Assembly (NCBI RefSeq): GCF_001921865.1
Contig: NZ_MSCT01000010.1
Span: 248,001 to 312,000, forward strand
Direction of reading: 5' to 3'
Length of the DNA: 64,000 nt
DNA from: Pseudomonas chlororaphis
Lineage (GTDB): Bacteria > Pseudomonadota > Gammaproteobacteria > Pseudomonadales > Pseudomonadaceae
Of the stretch, positions 1 to 9,255 are shown piece after piece. Numbering within the stretch: position 1 is the stretch's first letter; the number at the start of each line of letters is the position of its first letter. Under the pieces are notes generated by a model. That model was not told where the DNA came from and made no database searches. It worked only from the letters and a program-made list of their open reading frames with translations. Both the position numbers and the translations under genes were made by a program.

Positions 1-2397
1 GCCCGCGATTACGAGCCGCTGATCATCCACTACAAGGACGGCGCGGCCCTGCGCCTGAGGGACGTGGCCAAGGTCAGCGATGGCGTCGAGGACCGCTACA
101 ACAGCGGCTTCTTCAACGACGACGCGGCGGTGCTGCTGGTGATCAACCGCCAGGCCGGCGCCAACATCATCGAGACGGTCAACGAGATCAAGGCCCAGCT
201 GCCGGCGTTGCAGGCGGTGCTGCCGGCCAGCGTCAAGCTCAACCTGGCCATGGACCGCTCGCCGGTGATCAAGGCCACCCTGCACGAGGCCGAGATGACC
301 CTGCTGATCGCCGTGGCCCTGGTGATCCTGGTGGTCTACCTGTTCCTCGGCAATTTCCGCGCCTCGCTGATCCCCACCCTGGCGGTGCCAGTGTCGCTGG
401 TGGGCACCTTCGCGGTGATGTACCTGTACGGTTTTTCCCTGAACAACCTGTCGCTGATGGCGCTGATCCTCGCCACCGGGCTGGTGGTGGACGACGCCAT
501 TGTGGTACTGGAGAACATCTCCCGGCACATCGACGAGGGCATCGCGCCGATGAAGGCGGCCTACCTGGGAGCCAAGGAAGTCGGCTTCACCTTGCTCTCG
601 ATGAACGTCTCGCTGGTGGCGGTGTTCCTGTCGATCCTGTTCATGGGCGGGATCATCGAAAGCCTGTTCCGCGAGTTTTCCATCACCCTGGCGGCGGCCA
701 TCGTGGTCTCGCTGGTGGTGTCCCTGACCCTGACCCCGATGCTCTGCGCCCGTTGGCTCAAGCCCCACGTGCCGGGCCGTGAGAACGGGCTGCAGCGCTG
801 GAGCCAGCGGGCCAACGACTGGATGGTGGGCAAATACGCCCGCAGCCTGGACTGGGTGCTGCGCCACAAGCGCCTGACCCTGCTCAGTCTGTTCGTGACC
901 ATCGGCGTCAACGTCGCGCTGTACGTGGTGGTGCCCAAGACCTTCATGCCGCAGCAGGACACCGGCCAGTTGATCGGGTTCGTGCGCGGCGACGACGGCC
1001 TGTCGTTCACCGTGATGCAGCCGAAGATGGAAATCTTCCGCCGCGAGGTGCTCAAGGACCCGGCGGTGGAGAGCGTGGCCGGCTTCATCGGCGGCAACAA
1101 CGGCACCAACAACGCCTTCATGCTGGTGCGCCTCAAGCCGATCAAGGAGCGCAAGCTGTCGGCGCAGAAGGTCATCGAGCGCCTGCGCAAGGAAATGCCC
1201 AAGGTTCCCGGCGCCCAATTGATGCTGATGGCCGACCAGGACCTGCAGTTCGGCGGTGGTCGCGAGCAGACCACCTCGCAGTATTCCTACATCATCCAGA
1301 GCGGCGACCTGGGCGCGCTGCGCGAGTGGTACCCGAAAGTGGTCACCGCGCTGCGCGCCTTGCCGGAGCTCACCGCCATCGACGCCCGCGAAGGGCGGGG
1401 CGCGCAGCAGGTGACCCTGGTGGTCGACCGCGACCAGGCCAAGCGCCTGGGGATCGACATGAACATGGTCACCGCGGTGCTCAACAACGCCTACAGCCAG
1501 CGGCAGATCTCGACCATCTACGACAGCCTCAACCAGTACCAGGTGGTGATGGAGGTCAACCCGAAATACGCCCAGGACCCGATCACCCTCAACCAGGTGC
1601 AGGTGATCACCGCCGACGGCGCGCGGGTGCCGCTGTCGACCATCGCCCATTACGAAAACAGCCTGGAAGACGACCGCGTCAGCCACGAAGGCCAGTTCGC
1701 CTCGGAGAGCATTTCCTTCGACATGGCCGAAGGGGTGACGGTGGAGCAGGGCACGGCGGCCATCGAGCGGGCGCTGGCCAGGCTGGGCATGCCTGAAGAT
1801 GTGATCGTCAAGATGGCCGGCACCGCCGACGCCTTCGCCGCGACCCAGAAAAGCCAGCCGTTCATGATCCTCGGCGCCTTGCTGGCGGTGTACCTGGTGC
1901 TCGGCGTGCTCTATGAAAGCTATATCCACCCGCTGACCATTCTTTCCACACTGCCGTCGGCCGGGGTCGGCGCCTTGCTGTCGATCTATGCGCTGGGCAG
2001 CGAGTTCAGCCTGATCTCGCTGCTGGGACTGTTCCTGCTGATCGGCGTGGTGAAGAAGAACGCGATCCTGATGATCGACCTGGCGCTGCAACTGGAGCGC
2101 CACCAGGGCATGGGGCCGCTGGAATCGATCCGCAGCGCCTGCCTGCTGCGCCTGCGGCCGATCCTGATGACCACCCTGGCGGCCATCCTCGGCGCCTTGC
2201 CGCTGTTGCTGGGCAGCGCCGAGGGCGCGGAAATGCGCCAGCCCCTGGGCCTGACCATTATCGGCGGCCTGGTCTTCAGCCAGGTCCTGACCCTCTACAC
2301 CACCCCGGTGGTCTACCTCTATCTCGATCGCCTGCGCCATAAGTTCAACCACTGGCGTGGGGTCCGTACCGATGCCGCTCTGGAAACGCCGCTATGA
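1..2397 (+). CDS. muxC: RND efflux inner-membrane transporter, MdtC/MuxC type (5' end cut by window)
   Basis: This is the last 798 residues of a resistance-nodulation-division pump, which usually has about 1030; the reading frame is open from base 1. RND pumps exchange protons for drugs across the inner membrane and dock with a periplasmic adaptor and an outer membrane channel. The text shows the family's membrane signatures: a run around GFSLNNLSLMAL, then the proton-relay pair in ATGLVVDDAIVVLENI, and a second membrane block near the C terminus with GVVKKNAILMIDLAL. These runs resemble MdtC of E. coli, and the gene directly precedes an OpmB-like channel gene with a 4-nt ATGA overlap, as in muxABC-opmB. 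The family call is firm; MuxC rather than MuxB is inferred from position and resemblance. Confidence 0.9.
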   Translation, partial: ARDYEPLIIHYKDGAALRLRDVAKVSDGVEDRYNSGFFNDDAAVLLVINRQAGANIIETVNEIKAQLPALQAVLPASVKLNLAMDRSPVIKATLHEAEMTLLIAVALVILVVYLFLGNFRASLIPTLAVPVSLVGTFAVMYLYGFSLNNLSLMALILATGLVVDDAIVVLENISRHIDEGIAPMKAAYLGAKEVGFTLLSMNVSLVAVFLSILFMGGIIESLFREFSITLAAAIVVSLVVSLTLTPMLCARWLKPHVPGRENGLQRWSQRANDWMVGKYARSLDWVLRHKRLTLLSLFVTIGVNVALYVVVPKTFMPQQDTGQLIGFVRGDDGLSFTVMQPKMEIFRREVLKDPAVESVAGFIGGNNGTNNAFMLVRLKPIKERKLSAQKVIERLRKEMPKVPGAQLMLMADQDLQFGGGREQTTSQYSYIIQSGDLGALREWYPKVVTALRALPELTAIDAREGRGAQQVTLVVDRDQAKRLGIDMNMVTAVLNNAYSQRQISTIYDSLNQYQVVMEVNPKYAQDPITLNQVQVITADGARVPLSTIAHYENSLEDDRVSHEGQFASESISFDMAEGVTVEQGTAAIERALARLGMPEDVIVKMAGTADAFAATQKSQPFMILGALLAVYLVLGVLYESYIHPLTILSTLPSAGVGALLSIYALGSEFSLISLLGLFLLIGVVKKNAILMIDLALQLERHQGMGPLESIRSACLLRLRPILMTTLAAILGALPLLLGSAEGAEMRQPLGLTIIGGLVFSQVLTLYTTPVVYLYLDRLRHKFNHWRGVRTDAALETPL

Positions 2398-3875
2398 CTG
2401 ACCGTTCGCTCTCCCTCCTTTCCCAGCGCCTGCTCCTGGCCCGCGGCTCGCGGCTGTTGAGCCTGGGCTTGAGCCTGATGCTGCTCAGCGCCTGCGCCAT
2501 CGGCCCGGATTACCAGCGCCCGCAGGTGGCCGAGCCTGCCCACTACAAGGAAGCGGCCGGTTGGCGCCAGGCCAGCCCCAGCGACTCCCTGGCCCGCGGC
2601 GCCTGGTGGGAGCTGTACGGCGACCGCCAGCTCAATGAGCTGATCGACAAACTCAACAGCGCCAACCAGACCGTGGCCCAGTCCGAGGCCCAGTACCGCC
2701 AGGCCCAGGCCCTGGTGCGCAGCGCCCGTGGCTCGCTGTTCCCGACCGTGGACCTGAGCGCGGGGAAAACCCGCGCCAGCCAGGGCACCGGTAGCAGCAG
2801 TTCGGCCCTGAGCAGTTCTTCCAGCGGCATCCGCGACACCTACAACACCCAGCTCGGGGTCAGTTGGGAGGCCGATGTCTGGGGCAAGCTGCGCCGTGGC
2901 CTGGAGGCCAACGAGGCCAGCGCCGAAGCGAGCTTCGCCGACCTTGCGGCCATGCGCCTGAGCCAGCAGTCGGAACTGGTGCAGAACTACCTGCAACTGC
3001 GGGTCATGGACCAGCAGAAGCGTCTGTTCGAAGCCACGGTGGCGGCCTACCAGCGTTCGCTGACCATGACCGAGAACCAGTACCGCGCCGGCGTCGCCGG
3101 CAAGGACGCCATCGCCCAGGCGCGGACCCAGCTGAAAAGCACCCAGGCCGACCTGATCGACCTGATCTGGCAGCGCGCCCAGCTGGAAAACGCCATCGCC
3201 GTGCTGATCGGCCTGCCGCCGGCCGAGTTCAACCTGGCGGAAACCCAGGACATCCCGGCCTTGCCCCAGGTGCCGCTGGGCCTGCCGTCGCAGCTGCTGG
3301 AACGGCGCCCGGACATCGCTTCGGCCGAGCGTTCGGTGATCGCCGCCAACGCCAATATCGGCGTGGCCAAGGCGGCCTATTACCCGGACCTGACCCTGAG
3401 CCTGGCGGGCGGCTACAGCAGCAGTACCTACGCCGACTGGATCAGCCTGCCGAACCGCTTCTGGTCGGTGGGGCCGAAACTGGCCATGACCCTGTTCGAC
3501 GGCGGCCAGCGCTCGGCGGAAGTCGACCGCACCGAGGCGGTCTACGACCAGACCGTGGCCAAGTATCGCCAGACCGTGCTCGACGGCTTCCGCGAAGTGG
3601 AGAACTACCTGGTGCAGCTCAAGGTCCTGGAAGACGAGGCCGCGGTACGCCAGGAGGCCCTGGACGCGGCGCGCGATTCCCAGCGCCTGACCGAAAACCA
3701 GTACAAGGCCGGGCTGATCGCTTACCTCGACGTGGTGGTGGTGCAGGCCACGGCCCTGAGCAACGAACGCAGCGTGCTGAGCCTGCTGCAAAGCCGGTTG
3801 GTCACCAGCGTGCAACTGATCGCCGCCCTGGGCGGCGGCTGGGACGGCCAGCTGCAAGCCAGCGAGCAGCCCTGA
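2394..3875 (+). CDS. opmB: Outer-membrane efflux lipoprotein, NodT/OpmB family
   Basis: 493 residues, TolC-like outer membrane channel of the tripartite pump whose RND gene it overlaps by 4 nt. A lipoprotein signal ends at a lipobox LLSAC (Cys about residue 34), followed by the typical AIGPDYQRP start of the mature protein. Two OEP repeats follow: the first begins near WWELYGD, and the second has the conserved ERRPDIASAERSVIAANANIG stretch around residues 302-322 and ends with long helices. It should trimerise into a trans-periplasmic tunnel. Length and organisation match NodT-family channels. The opmB symbol rests on gene order with the MuxC-like transporter and could be another NodT-family name. 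Confidence 0.88.
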   Translation: MTDRSLSLLSQRLLLARGSRLLSLGLSLMLLSACAIGPDYQRPQVAEPAHYKEAAGWRQASPSDSLARGAWWELYGDRQLNELIDKLNSANQTVAQSEAQYRQAQALVRSARGSLFPTVDLSAGKTRASQGTGSSSSALSSSSSGIRDTYNTQLGVSWEADVWGKLRRGLEANEASAEASFADLAAMRLSQQSELVQNYLQLRVMDQQKRLFEATVAAYQRSLTMTENQYRAGVAGKDAIAQARTQLKSTQADLIDLIWQRAQLENAIAVLIGLPPAEFNLAETQDIPALPQVPLGLPSQLLERRPDIASAERSVIAANANIGVAKAAYYPDLTLSLAGGYSSSTYADWISLPNRFWSVGPKLAMTLFDGGQRSAEVDRTEAVYDQTVAKYRQTVLDGFREVENYLVQLKVLEDEAAVRQEALDAARDSQRLTENQYKAGLIAYLDVVVVQATALSNERSVLSLLQSRLVTSVQLIAALGGGWDGQLQASEQP

Positions 3876-3904
3876 CGGTTTCCGCCCAGCGCAACCCCGG
3901 GCCT

Positions 3905-4217
3905 CGCGTTCGGCCTGGCTGTACGCACCAGCCGATTCCGCGACCGCTGCGTGGCCGTACGCAGGCTGCGCCAGCGGCTACATCGCCCGTGGCGCCCACG
4001 AACCTGTAGCCGCTGCCGAGCGACAGCGAGGCTGCGTCCGGTTGCGCAGCGACCGTAAACCCAAGCCCCGCGTTCGGCCTGGCTGTACGCGCCAGCCGGT
4101 TCCGCGACCGCTGCGCGGCCGTACGCAGGCTGCGCCAGCGGCTACATCGCCCGCGGCGCCCACGAACCTGTAGCCGCTGCCGAGCGACAGCGAGGCTGCG
4201 TCCGGTTGCGCAGCGAG
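3905..4217. repeat. Tandem pair of ~150-bp GC-rich intergenic repeats
   Basis: Two nearly identical copies begin at 3905 and 4069, an offset of 164. Each starts CGCGTTCGGCCTGGCTGTACGC and contains an inverted pair of REP-like arms (GCGCCAGCGGCTACA and TGTAGCCGCTGCCGAGC) before ending near GGTTGCGCAGCGA. The gap 3876-4404 between the efflux genes and the MHYT protein holds nothing else recognisable. Confidence 0.85.
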
Positions 4218-4404
4218 CGCCAGCCCAGGCGATGGCGATCAGGAAAGGTGCGTTTGTAACGGATTTGTTTTGTCGACCGGGTACTTTCTGTCCGACTGAT
4301 GGCTTTTTGCTTACTTTGTGAGTGCGTTCCTACGCGCAATCAGTACAATTGCGAATTTTTACCGCCGGGTATGGAAGCTTCCGGCTCACGGCCACGAGAC
4401 GTCC

Positions 4405-6483
4405 ATGCTCATCGGTACCTATTCTTCCGCACTGGTTCTGATTTCCCTGTTTGTGGCGATTCTCGCCTCCTATACCGCGCTCGACATGACCGGCCGCATC
4501 GCCACCGCCCAGGGCCGTGCGGCGATGTGGTGGATGGTCGGCGGCGCCCTGGCCATGGGCATCGGCGTGTGGTCGATGCACTTTATCGGCATGCTCGCCT
4601 TCCGCCTGCCGATCGACCTGGGCTACGACGTCGGCATTACCGCCTTGTCGCTGCTGATCTCCGTGCTGTCCTGCGGTTTCGCCCTGTGGCTGGTGAGTCA
4701 GCCGAGCCTGCCGGCCTGGCAACTGGGGTTCGGCGCGCTGATCATGGGCTCCGGGATCAGCGCCATGCATTACACCGGCATGGCGGCGATGCGCATGCAG
4801 CCGGGTATCGACTATGACCCGAGCCTGTTCGGCGCCTCGCTGCTGATTGCCGTCGGCGCTTCGGCCGCGGCGCTGTGGATCGCCTTCCGCCTGCGTCACA
4901 ACACCCCCTATGTCCGTTTGGCCCGCTGCGGAGCGGCGGTGGTGATGGGCATCGCCATTGTCGGCATGCACTACACCGGCATGGCCGCGGCGCGTTTCGC
5001 CGACGGCAGTTTCTGCGGCGCGGCGGTGGATGGGCTGAGCGGCAAGGGCCTGGACAACCTGGTGTTGATCACCACCTTGGCAGTGCTGGTCATCGCCTTG
5101 CTGACCTCGGTGCTCGACGCGCGGCTGGAAGCGCGCACCGCGGTGCTCGCCGAATCGCTGACCGTGGCCAACCGCGAGCTGACCCAACTGGCGCTGCACG
5201 ACACCCTGACCGGACTGCCGAACCGCACGCTGCTGGCCGACCGGATCGACCAGGCGATGCAGCGGGTCACCGAGCAGGGCGGCTGTTTCGCGCTGATGTT
5301 CATCGACCTGGACGGCTTCAAGCCGGTCAACGACGCCTTCGGCCATCACATGGGCGACCAGTTGCTGCGCGAAGTGGCGGTGCGCCTGCGCGAAGACCTG
5401 CGCAGCCAGGACACCCTGGCGCGGATCGGCGGCGACGAGTTCGTGCTGCTGGTGCAACTGAGCGAGCCGGACGACGCCTTGCGCCTGGCCGCGCGCCAGG
5501 TCGGCCTGATCGCGCAGTCGTTCCGGGTCGCCGAGCACGCCTTGCAGATCTCCGCCAGCGTCGGCATCGCGGTCTACCCGGGCAACGGCCTGACGCCCCA
5601 GGAACTCTTGATGAACGCCGACGCGGCGATGTACCACGCCAAGGGCACCGGCAAGAACGGCTACAGCTTCTTCGACGCCTCGATGAACAGCGACGCGCGC
5701 CGCCAGCTGCAACTGTTGCAGGATCTGCGCAACGCCGTCGAACACGGCCAGTTCAAGCTGTATTACCAACCCAAGTTCGACGCCGCCAACGGCATGCCGG
5801 TGGGGGCCGAAGCCTTGCTGCGCTGGGACCACCCGCAGCTGGGGCTGCTGTTGCCGGACAAGTTCATCGAGCTGGCGGAAAAGACCGGGCTGATCATTCC
5901 CATCGGCGAATGGGTGCTCAACGAGGCATGCCGGCAGATGCGCGAGTGGTACAGCGAGGGTTACCAGGGCTGGCGGATCGCGGTGAACATCTCCGCGTTG
6001 CAGTTCTGTCATGCCGGGCTGGTCGACAGCGTGGCCAAGGCGCTGGCCCAGCATCGCTTGCCGGCCAACAGCCTGACCCTGGAGATCACCGAGACCACGG
6101 CCATGAGCGACGCCGACGCGAGCATGACCGTGCTCAGGCAACTGGCGGACATGGGCGTGGACCTGTCCATCGACGATTTCGGCACCGGCTATTCGAGCCT
6201 GATGTACCTCAAGCGCCTGCCGGCCAACGAACTGAAGATCGACCGCGGTTTCGTCCGCGACCTGGAGCACGACAGCGACGACGCGGCGATCGTCTCGGCC
6301 ATCGTCGCCCTGGGCCAGGCCCTGGGCCTGCGCATCGTCGCCGAGGGTGTGGAAACCGACGTGCAGCAGAGCTTCCTGACCCAGCTGGGCTGCGACTCGC
6401 TGCAAGGCTATTTCCTCGGCCACCCGTTGCCGGCCACGCGTTTCATGCAAAGCATCCACCAGGCCGAACGCCAGCCCCTGTAG
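4405..6483 (+). CDS. mucR: MHYT-GGDEF-EAL membrane c-di-GMP enzyme, MucR-like
   Basis: 692 residues. The N-terminal ~250 residues form an MHYT sensor with three motif copies visible (SMHFIGM, AMHYTGM, GMHYTGM) in a polytopic membrane domain thought to bind copper or diatomic gas. A GGDEF domain follows with an intact GGDEF at residues 342-346, then an EAL domain with EALLRW at about 469-474, TETTAMSD and IDDFGTGYSSL. Both domains therefore look catalytically competent, for synthesis and breakdown of c-di-GMP. I chose the ATG giving MLIGTYSS because known MHYT proteins begin this way; a GTG at 4318 would add 29 residues. Domain order and length match P. aeruginosa MucR (about 685 residues), which links nitrate and alginate signalling, but NbdA has the same layout, so the symbol is tentative. 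Confidence 0.88.
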   Translation: MLIGTYSSALVLISLFVAILASYTALDMTGRIATAQGRAAMWWMVGGALAMGIGVWSMHFIGMLAFRLPIDLGYDVGITALSLLISVLSCGFALWLVSQPSLPAWQLGFGALIMGSGISAMHYTGMAAMRMQPGIDYDPSLFGASLLIAVGASAAALWIAFRLRHNTPYVRLARCGAAVVMGIAIVGMHYTGMAAARFADGSFCGAAVDGLSGKGLDNLVLITTLAVLVIALLTSVLDARLEARTAVLAESLTVANRELTQLALHDTLTGLPNRTLLADRIDQAMQRVTEQGGCFALMFIDLDGFKPVNDAFGHHMGDQLLREVAVRLREDLRSQDTLARIGGDEFVLLVQLSEPDDALRLAARQVGLIAQSFRVAEHALQISASVGIAVYPGNGLTPQELLMNADAAMYHAKGTGKNGYSFFDASMNSDARRQLQLLQDLRNAVEHGQFKLYYQPKFDAANGMPVGAEALLRWDHPQLGLLLPDKFIELAEKTGLIIPIGEWVLNEACRQMREWYSEGYQGWRIAVNISALQFCHAGLVDSVAKALAQHRLPANSLTLEITETTAMSDADASMTVLRQLADMGVDLSIDDFGTGYSSLMYLKRLPANELKIDRGFVRDLEHDSDDAAIVSAIVALGQALGLRIVAEGVETDVQQSFLTQLGCDSLQGYFLGHPLPATRFMQSIHQAERQPL

Positions 6484-6545
6484 TCGCGGCCGAGCCTGCG
6501 AGGCTGCGCTCGGTCGTGTCGCGACCGCAAAACCTGAACGCGCGA
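6481..6545. repeat. Single partial copy of the GTAGCCGC-type intergenic repeat
   Basis: The stretch TAGTCGCGGCCGAGCCTGCG followed by GAGGCTGCGCTCGG and GTCGCGACCGC directly after the stop codon resembles one arm of the repeats at 7442 and 3905. It may also act as a stem at the transcript end. Confidence 0.5.
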
Positions 6546-6695
6546 TCTGCCTGAACAAACGCGGTAATTGGCCTGGCGGATGCTTCGCGACCGGCGAGCA
6601 GCCACGGGGCGGATGCCCCGCCGGTGGAGGTTTGCAACGCTGGCCGCAGGGTGTTTAATGGCTCGCGTTCAACGATCAGCGAGGGAGTCGGCAGC

Positions 6696-7442
6696 ATGGA
6701 AAAAGTCATCCTCATCACCGGTGGCGGGCGCGGTATCGGCGCGGCCACCGCGCTGCTGGCCGCGCAACAGGGCTACCGGATCTGCATCAACTACCAGGCC
6801 GACGAGCAGGCGGCCTTCAAGGTGCTGGAGCAGGTGCGCGAGCTGGGCGCCCAGGCGATTGCGGTGCGCGCCGATGTGAGCATCGAGGACGAAGTGATCG
6901 GCCTGTTCCAGCGGGTCGATGCCGAACTGGGGCGGGTCACCGCGCTGGTCAACAACGCCGGGACCGTCGCGCAGAAGTCGCGGCTCGACGAAATGTCCGA
7001 ATTCCGCATCCTGAAAATCATCAAGACCAACGTGCTCGGGCCGATCCTCTGCGCCAAGCACGCGGTGCTGCGCATGTCGCCCAGGCACGGCGGGCAGGGC
7101 GGCAGCATCGTCAACGTGTCGTCGGTCGCGGCGCGCCTGGGTTCGCCCGGCGAGTACGTCGATTACGCCGCCTCCAAGGGCGCGCTGGACACCTTCACTA
7201 TCGGCCTGTCCAAGGAAGTCGCCGGCGAAGGCATCCGCGTCAATGGCGTGCGCCCGGGCTATATCTACACCGATTTCCACGCCCTGAGCGGCGACGCCGA
7301 CCGCGTCAGCAAGCTCGAATCCGCGATCCCCATGGGCCGCGGCGGCCGCCCGGACGAAGTGGCGGAGGCGATTATCTGGCTGCTGTCGGACAAGGCCTCG
7401 TATTCCACCGGGACCTTTATCGATCTGGGCGGCGGGCGCTAG
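6696..7442 (+). CDS. SDR-family NAD(P)-dependent oxidoreductase
   Basis: 248 residues, the usual length of a classical short-chain dehydrogenase. The cofactor motif TGGGRGIG is at residues 8-15, NNAG follows in the middle, and the catalytic Ser and YxxxK appear as SSVAARLGSPGEYVDYAASK. The region after it (RVNGVRPGYIYTDFH, then GRGGRPDEVAEAIIWLLSD) is typical of FabG-like or glucose-dehydrogenase-like members. It should oxidise or reduce an alcohol/carbonyl using NAD(P). The ATG is preceded by GAGGGAG at good spacing. It stands alone between repeat-bearing gaps, so the substrate cannot be inferred. Confidence 0.9.
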   Translation: MEKVILITGGGRGIGAATALLAAQQGYRICINYQADEQAAFKVLEQVRELGAQAIAVRADVSIEDEVIGLFQRVDAELGRVTALVNNAGTVAQKSRLDEMSEFRILKIIKTNVLGPILCAKHAVLRMSPRHGGQGGSIVNVSSVAARLGSPGEYVDYAASKGALDTFTIGLSKEVAGEGIRVNGVRPGYIYTDFHALSGDADRVSKLESAIPMGRGGRPDEVAEAIIWLLSDKASYSTGTFIDLGGGR

Positions 7443-7700
7443 GCCGCCAACCCTGAGTCCGCGATCTGTCTGGATAACCGCATCAGCCGATCTTGCGACC
7501 GCTGCGCGGCCGATCGCAGCCTGCGGCAGCGGCTACATTGATCGTGGCGTGCGCGGTTTCTGTAGCCGCTGTCGAGCCTGCGAGGCTGCGTCCGGGCGCG
7601 CAGCGGCCGCCAACCCTGAGTCCACGATCTGTCTGGATAACCGCGTCAGCCGATCTTGCGACCGCTGCGCGGCCGATCGCAGCCTGTGGCAGCGGCGACG
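7442..7700. repeat. Tandem pair of intergenic repeats, 163-nt offset
   Basis: GGCCGCCAACCCTGAGTCC begins at 7442 and again at 7605. Each copy continues through ATCTGTCTGGATAACCGC and TTGCGACCGCTGCGCGGCC to a GCAGCCTG-GCAGCGGC arm. The layout matches the pairs at 3905 and 56490 but the sequence differs outside the arms. Confidence 0.85.
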
Positions 7701-7712
7701 GGGCGTGTGGCG

Positions 7713-9122
7713 TTAGAACGAGCGCACGATCCGCCCTAACGTCTCCATGGCCTTTTCCGCTGCTTCGCTCCACGGGCTGCCGTAGTTCAGGCGGATGCAG
7801 TTACGAAAGCGCTGGGTCGGCGAGAAGATCGGCCCCGGGGCGATGCTGATGCCCTGGGCCAGGGCCATCTGGAACAGTTTCAACGAGTCCATCTGCGCCG
7901 GCAGTTCCAGCCACAGGAAGTAGCCGCCGGCCGGCTGGCTGACCCGGGTCTGCGCCGGGAAGTAACGGGCGATGGCCGCGAGCATGGCGCTCTGCTGTTC
8001 TTCCAGGGCGTAGCGCAGCTTGCGCAGGTGGCGGTCGTAGCCGCCGTGTTGCAGGTAGTCGGCGATGGCGGCCTGGGCCGGCATCGAGGCGCACAGCGAG
8101 GTCATCAGTTTCAGCCGCTCGATTTTCTGCGCGTAGCGCCCGGCAGCCACCCAGCCGATGCGGTAGCCCGGCGCCAGGCTCTTGGCGAACGAGCCGCAGT
8201 GCATCACCAGGCCCTCGGTGTCGAAAGCCTTGGCCGGTTTCGGCGCCTGCTGGCCGTAGTACAGCTCGGCGTAGACGTCGTCCTCGATCAACGGCACCTG
8301 GTGCGTGCGCAGCAGTTCCACCAGTTCCTGCTTCTTCGCCTCGGGCATGGTCGCGCCCATGGGATTCTGGAAGCTGGTCATGCACCAGCAAGCCTTGATC
8401 GGATGCCGCTCCAGGGTCTGCGCCAGCACCCCGAGGTCGATGCCGTCCCGCGGGTGCACGGGGATTTCCACCGCCTTGAGTTTCAGCCGCTCCAGCACTT
8501 GCAGGCTGGCGTAGAAGGCCGGTGCCTCGATGGCCACCAGGTCGCCCGGTTCGGTCACCGCTTGCAGGCACAGGTTCAGCGCTTCCAGGGCGCCGTTGGT
8601 GATCAGCAGTTCTTCCATGGGCAGCATCAGCCCGCCGACCATGTAGCGCAGGGCGATCTGCCGGCGCAGTTGCGGGTTGCCCGGCGACATGTCGGTGACC
8701 ACCACGCGCGGGTCCATCTCGCGGCTGGCGCTGGCCAGGGAGCGCGACAGGCGTTGCAGGGGGAACAGGGTCGGGCTGGGGAAGGCCGAGCCGAAGGGCA
8801 CGGTGGTCGGGTCCTTGATCGAGTCCAGCACCGAGAACACCAGTTCGCTGACGTCGACTTCGGTGGACTCGTTGACCTGGCTGCTGATCACCGGCTCCGA
8901 GAACGGGCTCGGCGCATGGGTGTTGACGAAGTAGCCGGAACGCGGCCGGGCGCGGATCAGGCCGCGGCGTTCCAGCAGGTAATAGGCCTGGAACACCGTG
9001 GACGGGCTGACCCCGTAGGTCTGGCTGGCGTAACGCACCGACGGCACGCGCTGGCCAGGGCCGAGCACCCCGGAGCGGATCAGTTCTGCGATGTCGTCGG
9101 CGAATTTTTCGTAGCGTTTCAT
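7713..9122 (-). CDS. MocR/PdxR-type regulator: GntR HTH fused to class I aminotransferase fold
   Basis: 469 residues. Residues 1-70 are a GntR winged helix (LIRSGVLGPGQRVPSVR, then SPSTVFQAYYLLERRGLI). After a linker comes a PLP-dependent fold I aminotransferase domain with GALEALNLCLQAV, DDVYAELYYGQ and the PLP lysine in CGSFAKSLAPGYRIGW. MocR proteins use the aminotransferase domain as an effector sensor for PLP, amino acids or related compounds. The target gene is usually divergent; here the divergent neighbour lies across repeats and faces the other way (ccoG on the same strand), so no partner is evident. The start ATG is the first in frame. Confidence 0.9.
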   Translation of the reverse strand: MKRYEKFADDIAELIRSGVLGPGQRVPSVRYASQTYGVSPSTVFQAYYLLERRGLIRARPRSGYFVNTHAPSPFSEPVISSQVNESTEVDVSELVFSVLDSIKDPTTVPFGSAFPSPTLFPLQRLSRSLASASREMDPRVVVTDMSPGNPQLRRQIALRYMVGGLMLPMEELLITNGALEALNLCLQAVTEPGDLVAIEAPAFYASLQVLERLKLKAVEIPVHPRDGIDLGVLAQTLERHPIKACWCMTSFQNPMGATMPEAKKQELVELLRTHQVPLIEDDVYAELYYGQQAPKPAKAFDTEGLVMHCGSFAKSLAPGYRIGWVAAGRYAQKIERLKLMTSLCASMPAQAAIADYLQHGGYDRHLRKLRYALEEQQSAMLAAIARYFPAQTRVSQPAGGYFLWLELPAQMDSLKLFQMALAQGISIAPGPIFSPTQRFRNCIRLNYGSPWSEAAEKAMETLGRIVRSF

Positions 9123-9161
9123 GGGCGACTCGGTCTGGATTTTGCGGTGTCTGGGCGTTTT

Positions 9162-9226
9162 ATCGCGAGCAAGCTCGCTCCTACAAGGACAGGTGCGGAC
9201 CTGTAGGAGCGAGCTTGCTCGCGATC
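9162..9226. repeat. Inverted REP pair (BIME-like)
   Basis: ATCGCGAGCAAGCTCGCTCC and its reverse complement face each other around a short spacer. This is a common Pseudomonas extragenic palindrome; the same doublet recurs at 19164 and 48568. As RNA it can fold into a long stem between the MocR and ccoG genes. Confidence 0.85.
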
Positions 9227-9255
9227 GGCCGCGAAGCGGCGCCCAGTCTAAGGGA

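Noticed and set aside
3905..4217. Possible CRISPR array in the tandem repeats
   Set aside because: Only two long copies with no unique spacers of regular length and no cas genes; REP-type repeats explain it.
4330..6558. 742-codon frame antisense to the MHYT-GGDEF-EAL gene
   Set aside because: Composition of His, Gln, Val and Arg with no motifs, exactly opposite a well-supported gene; a GC-rich shadow frame.
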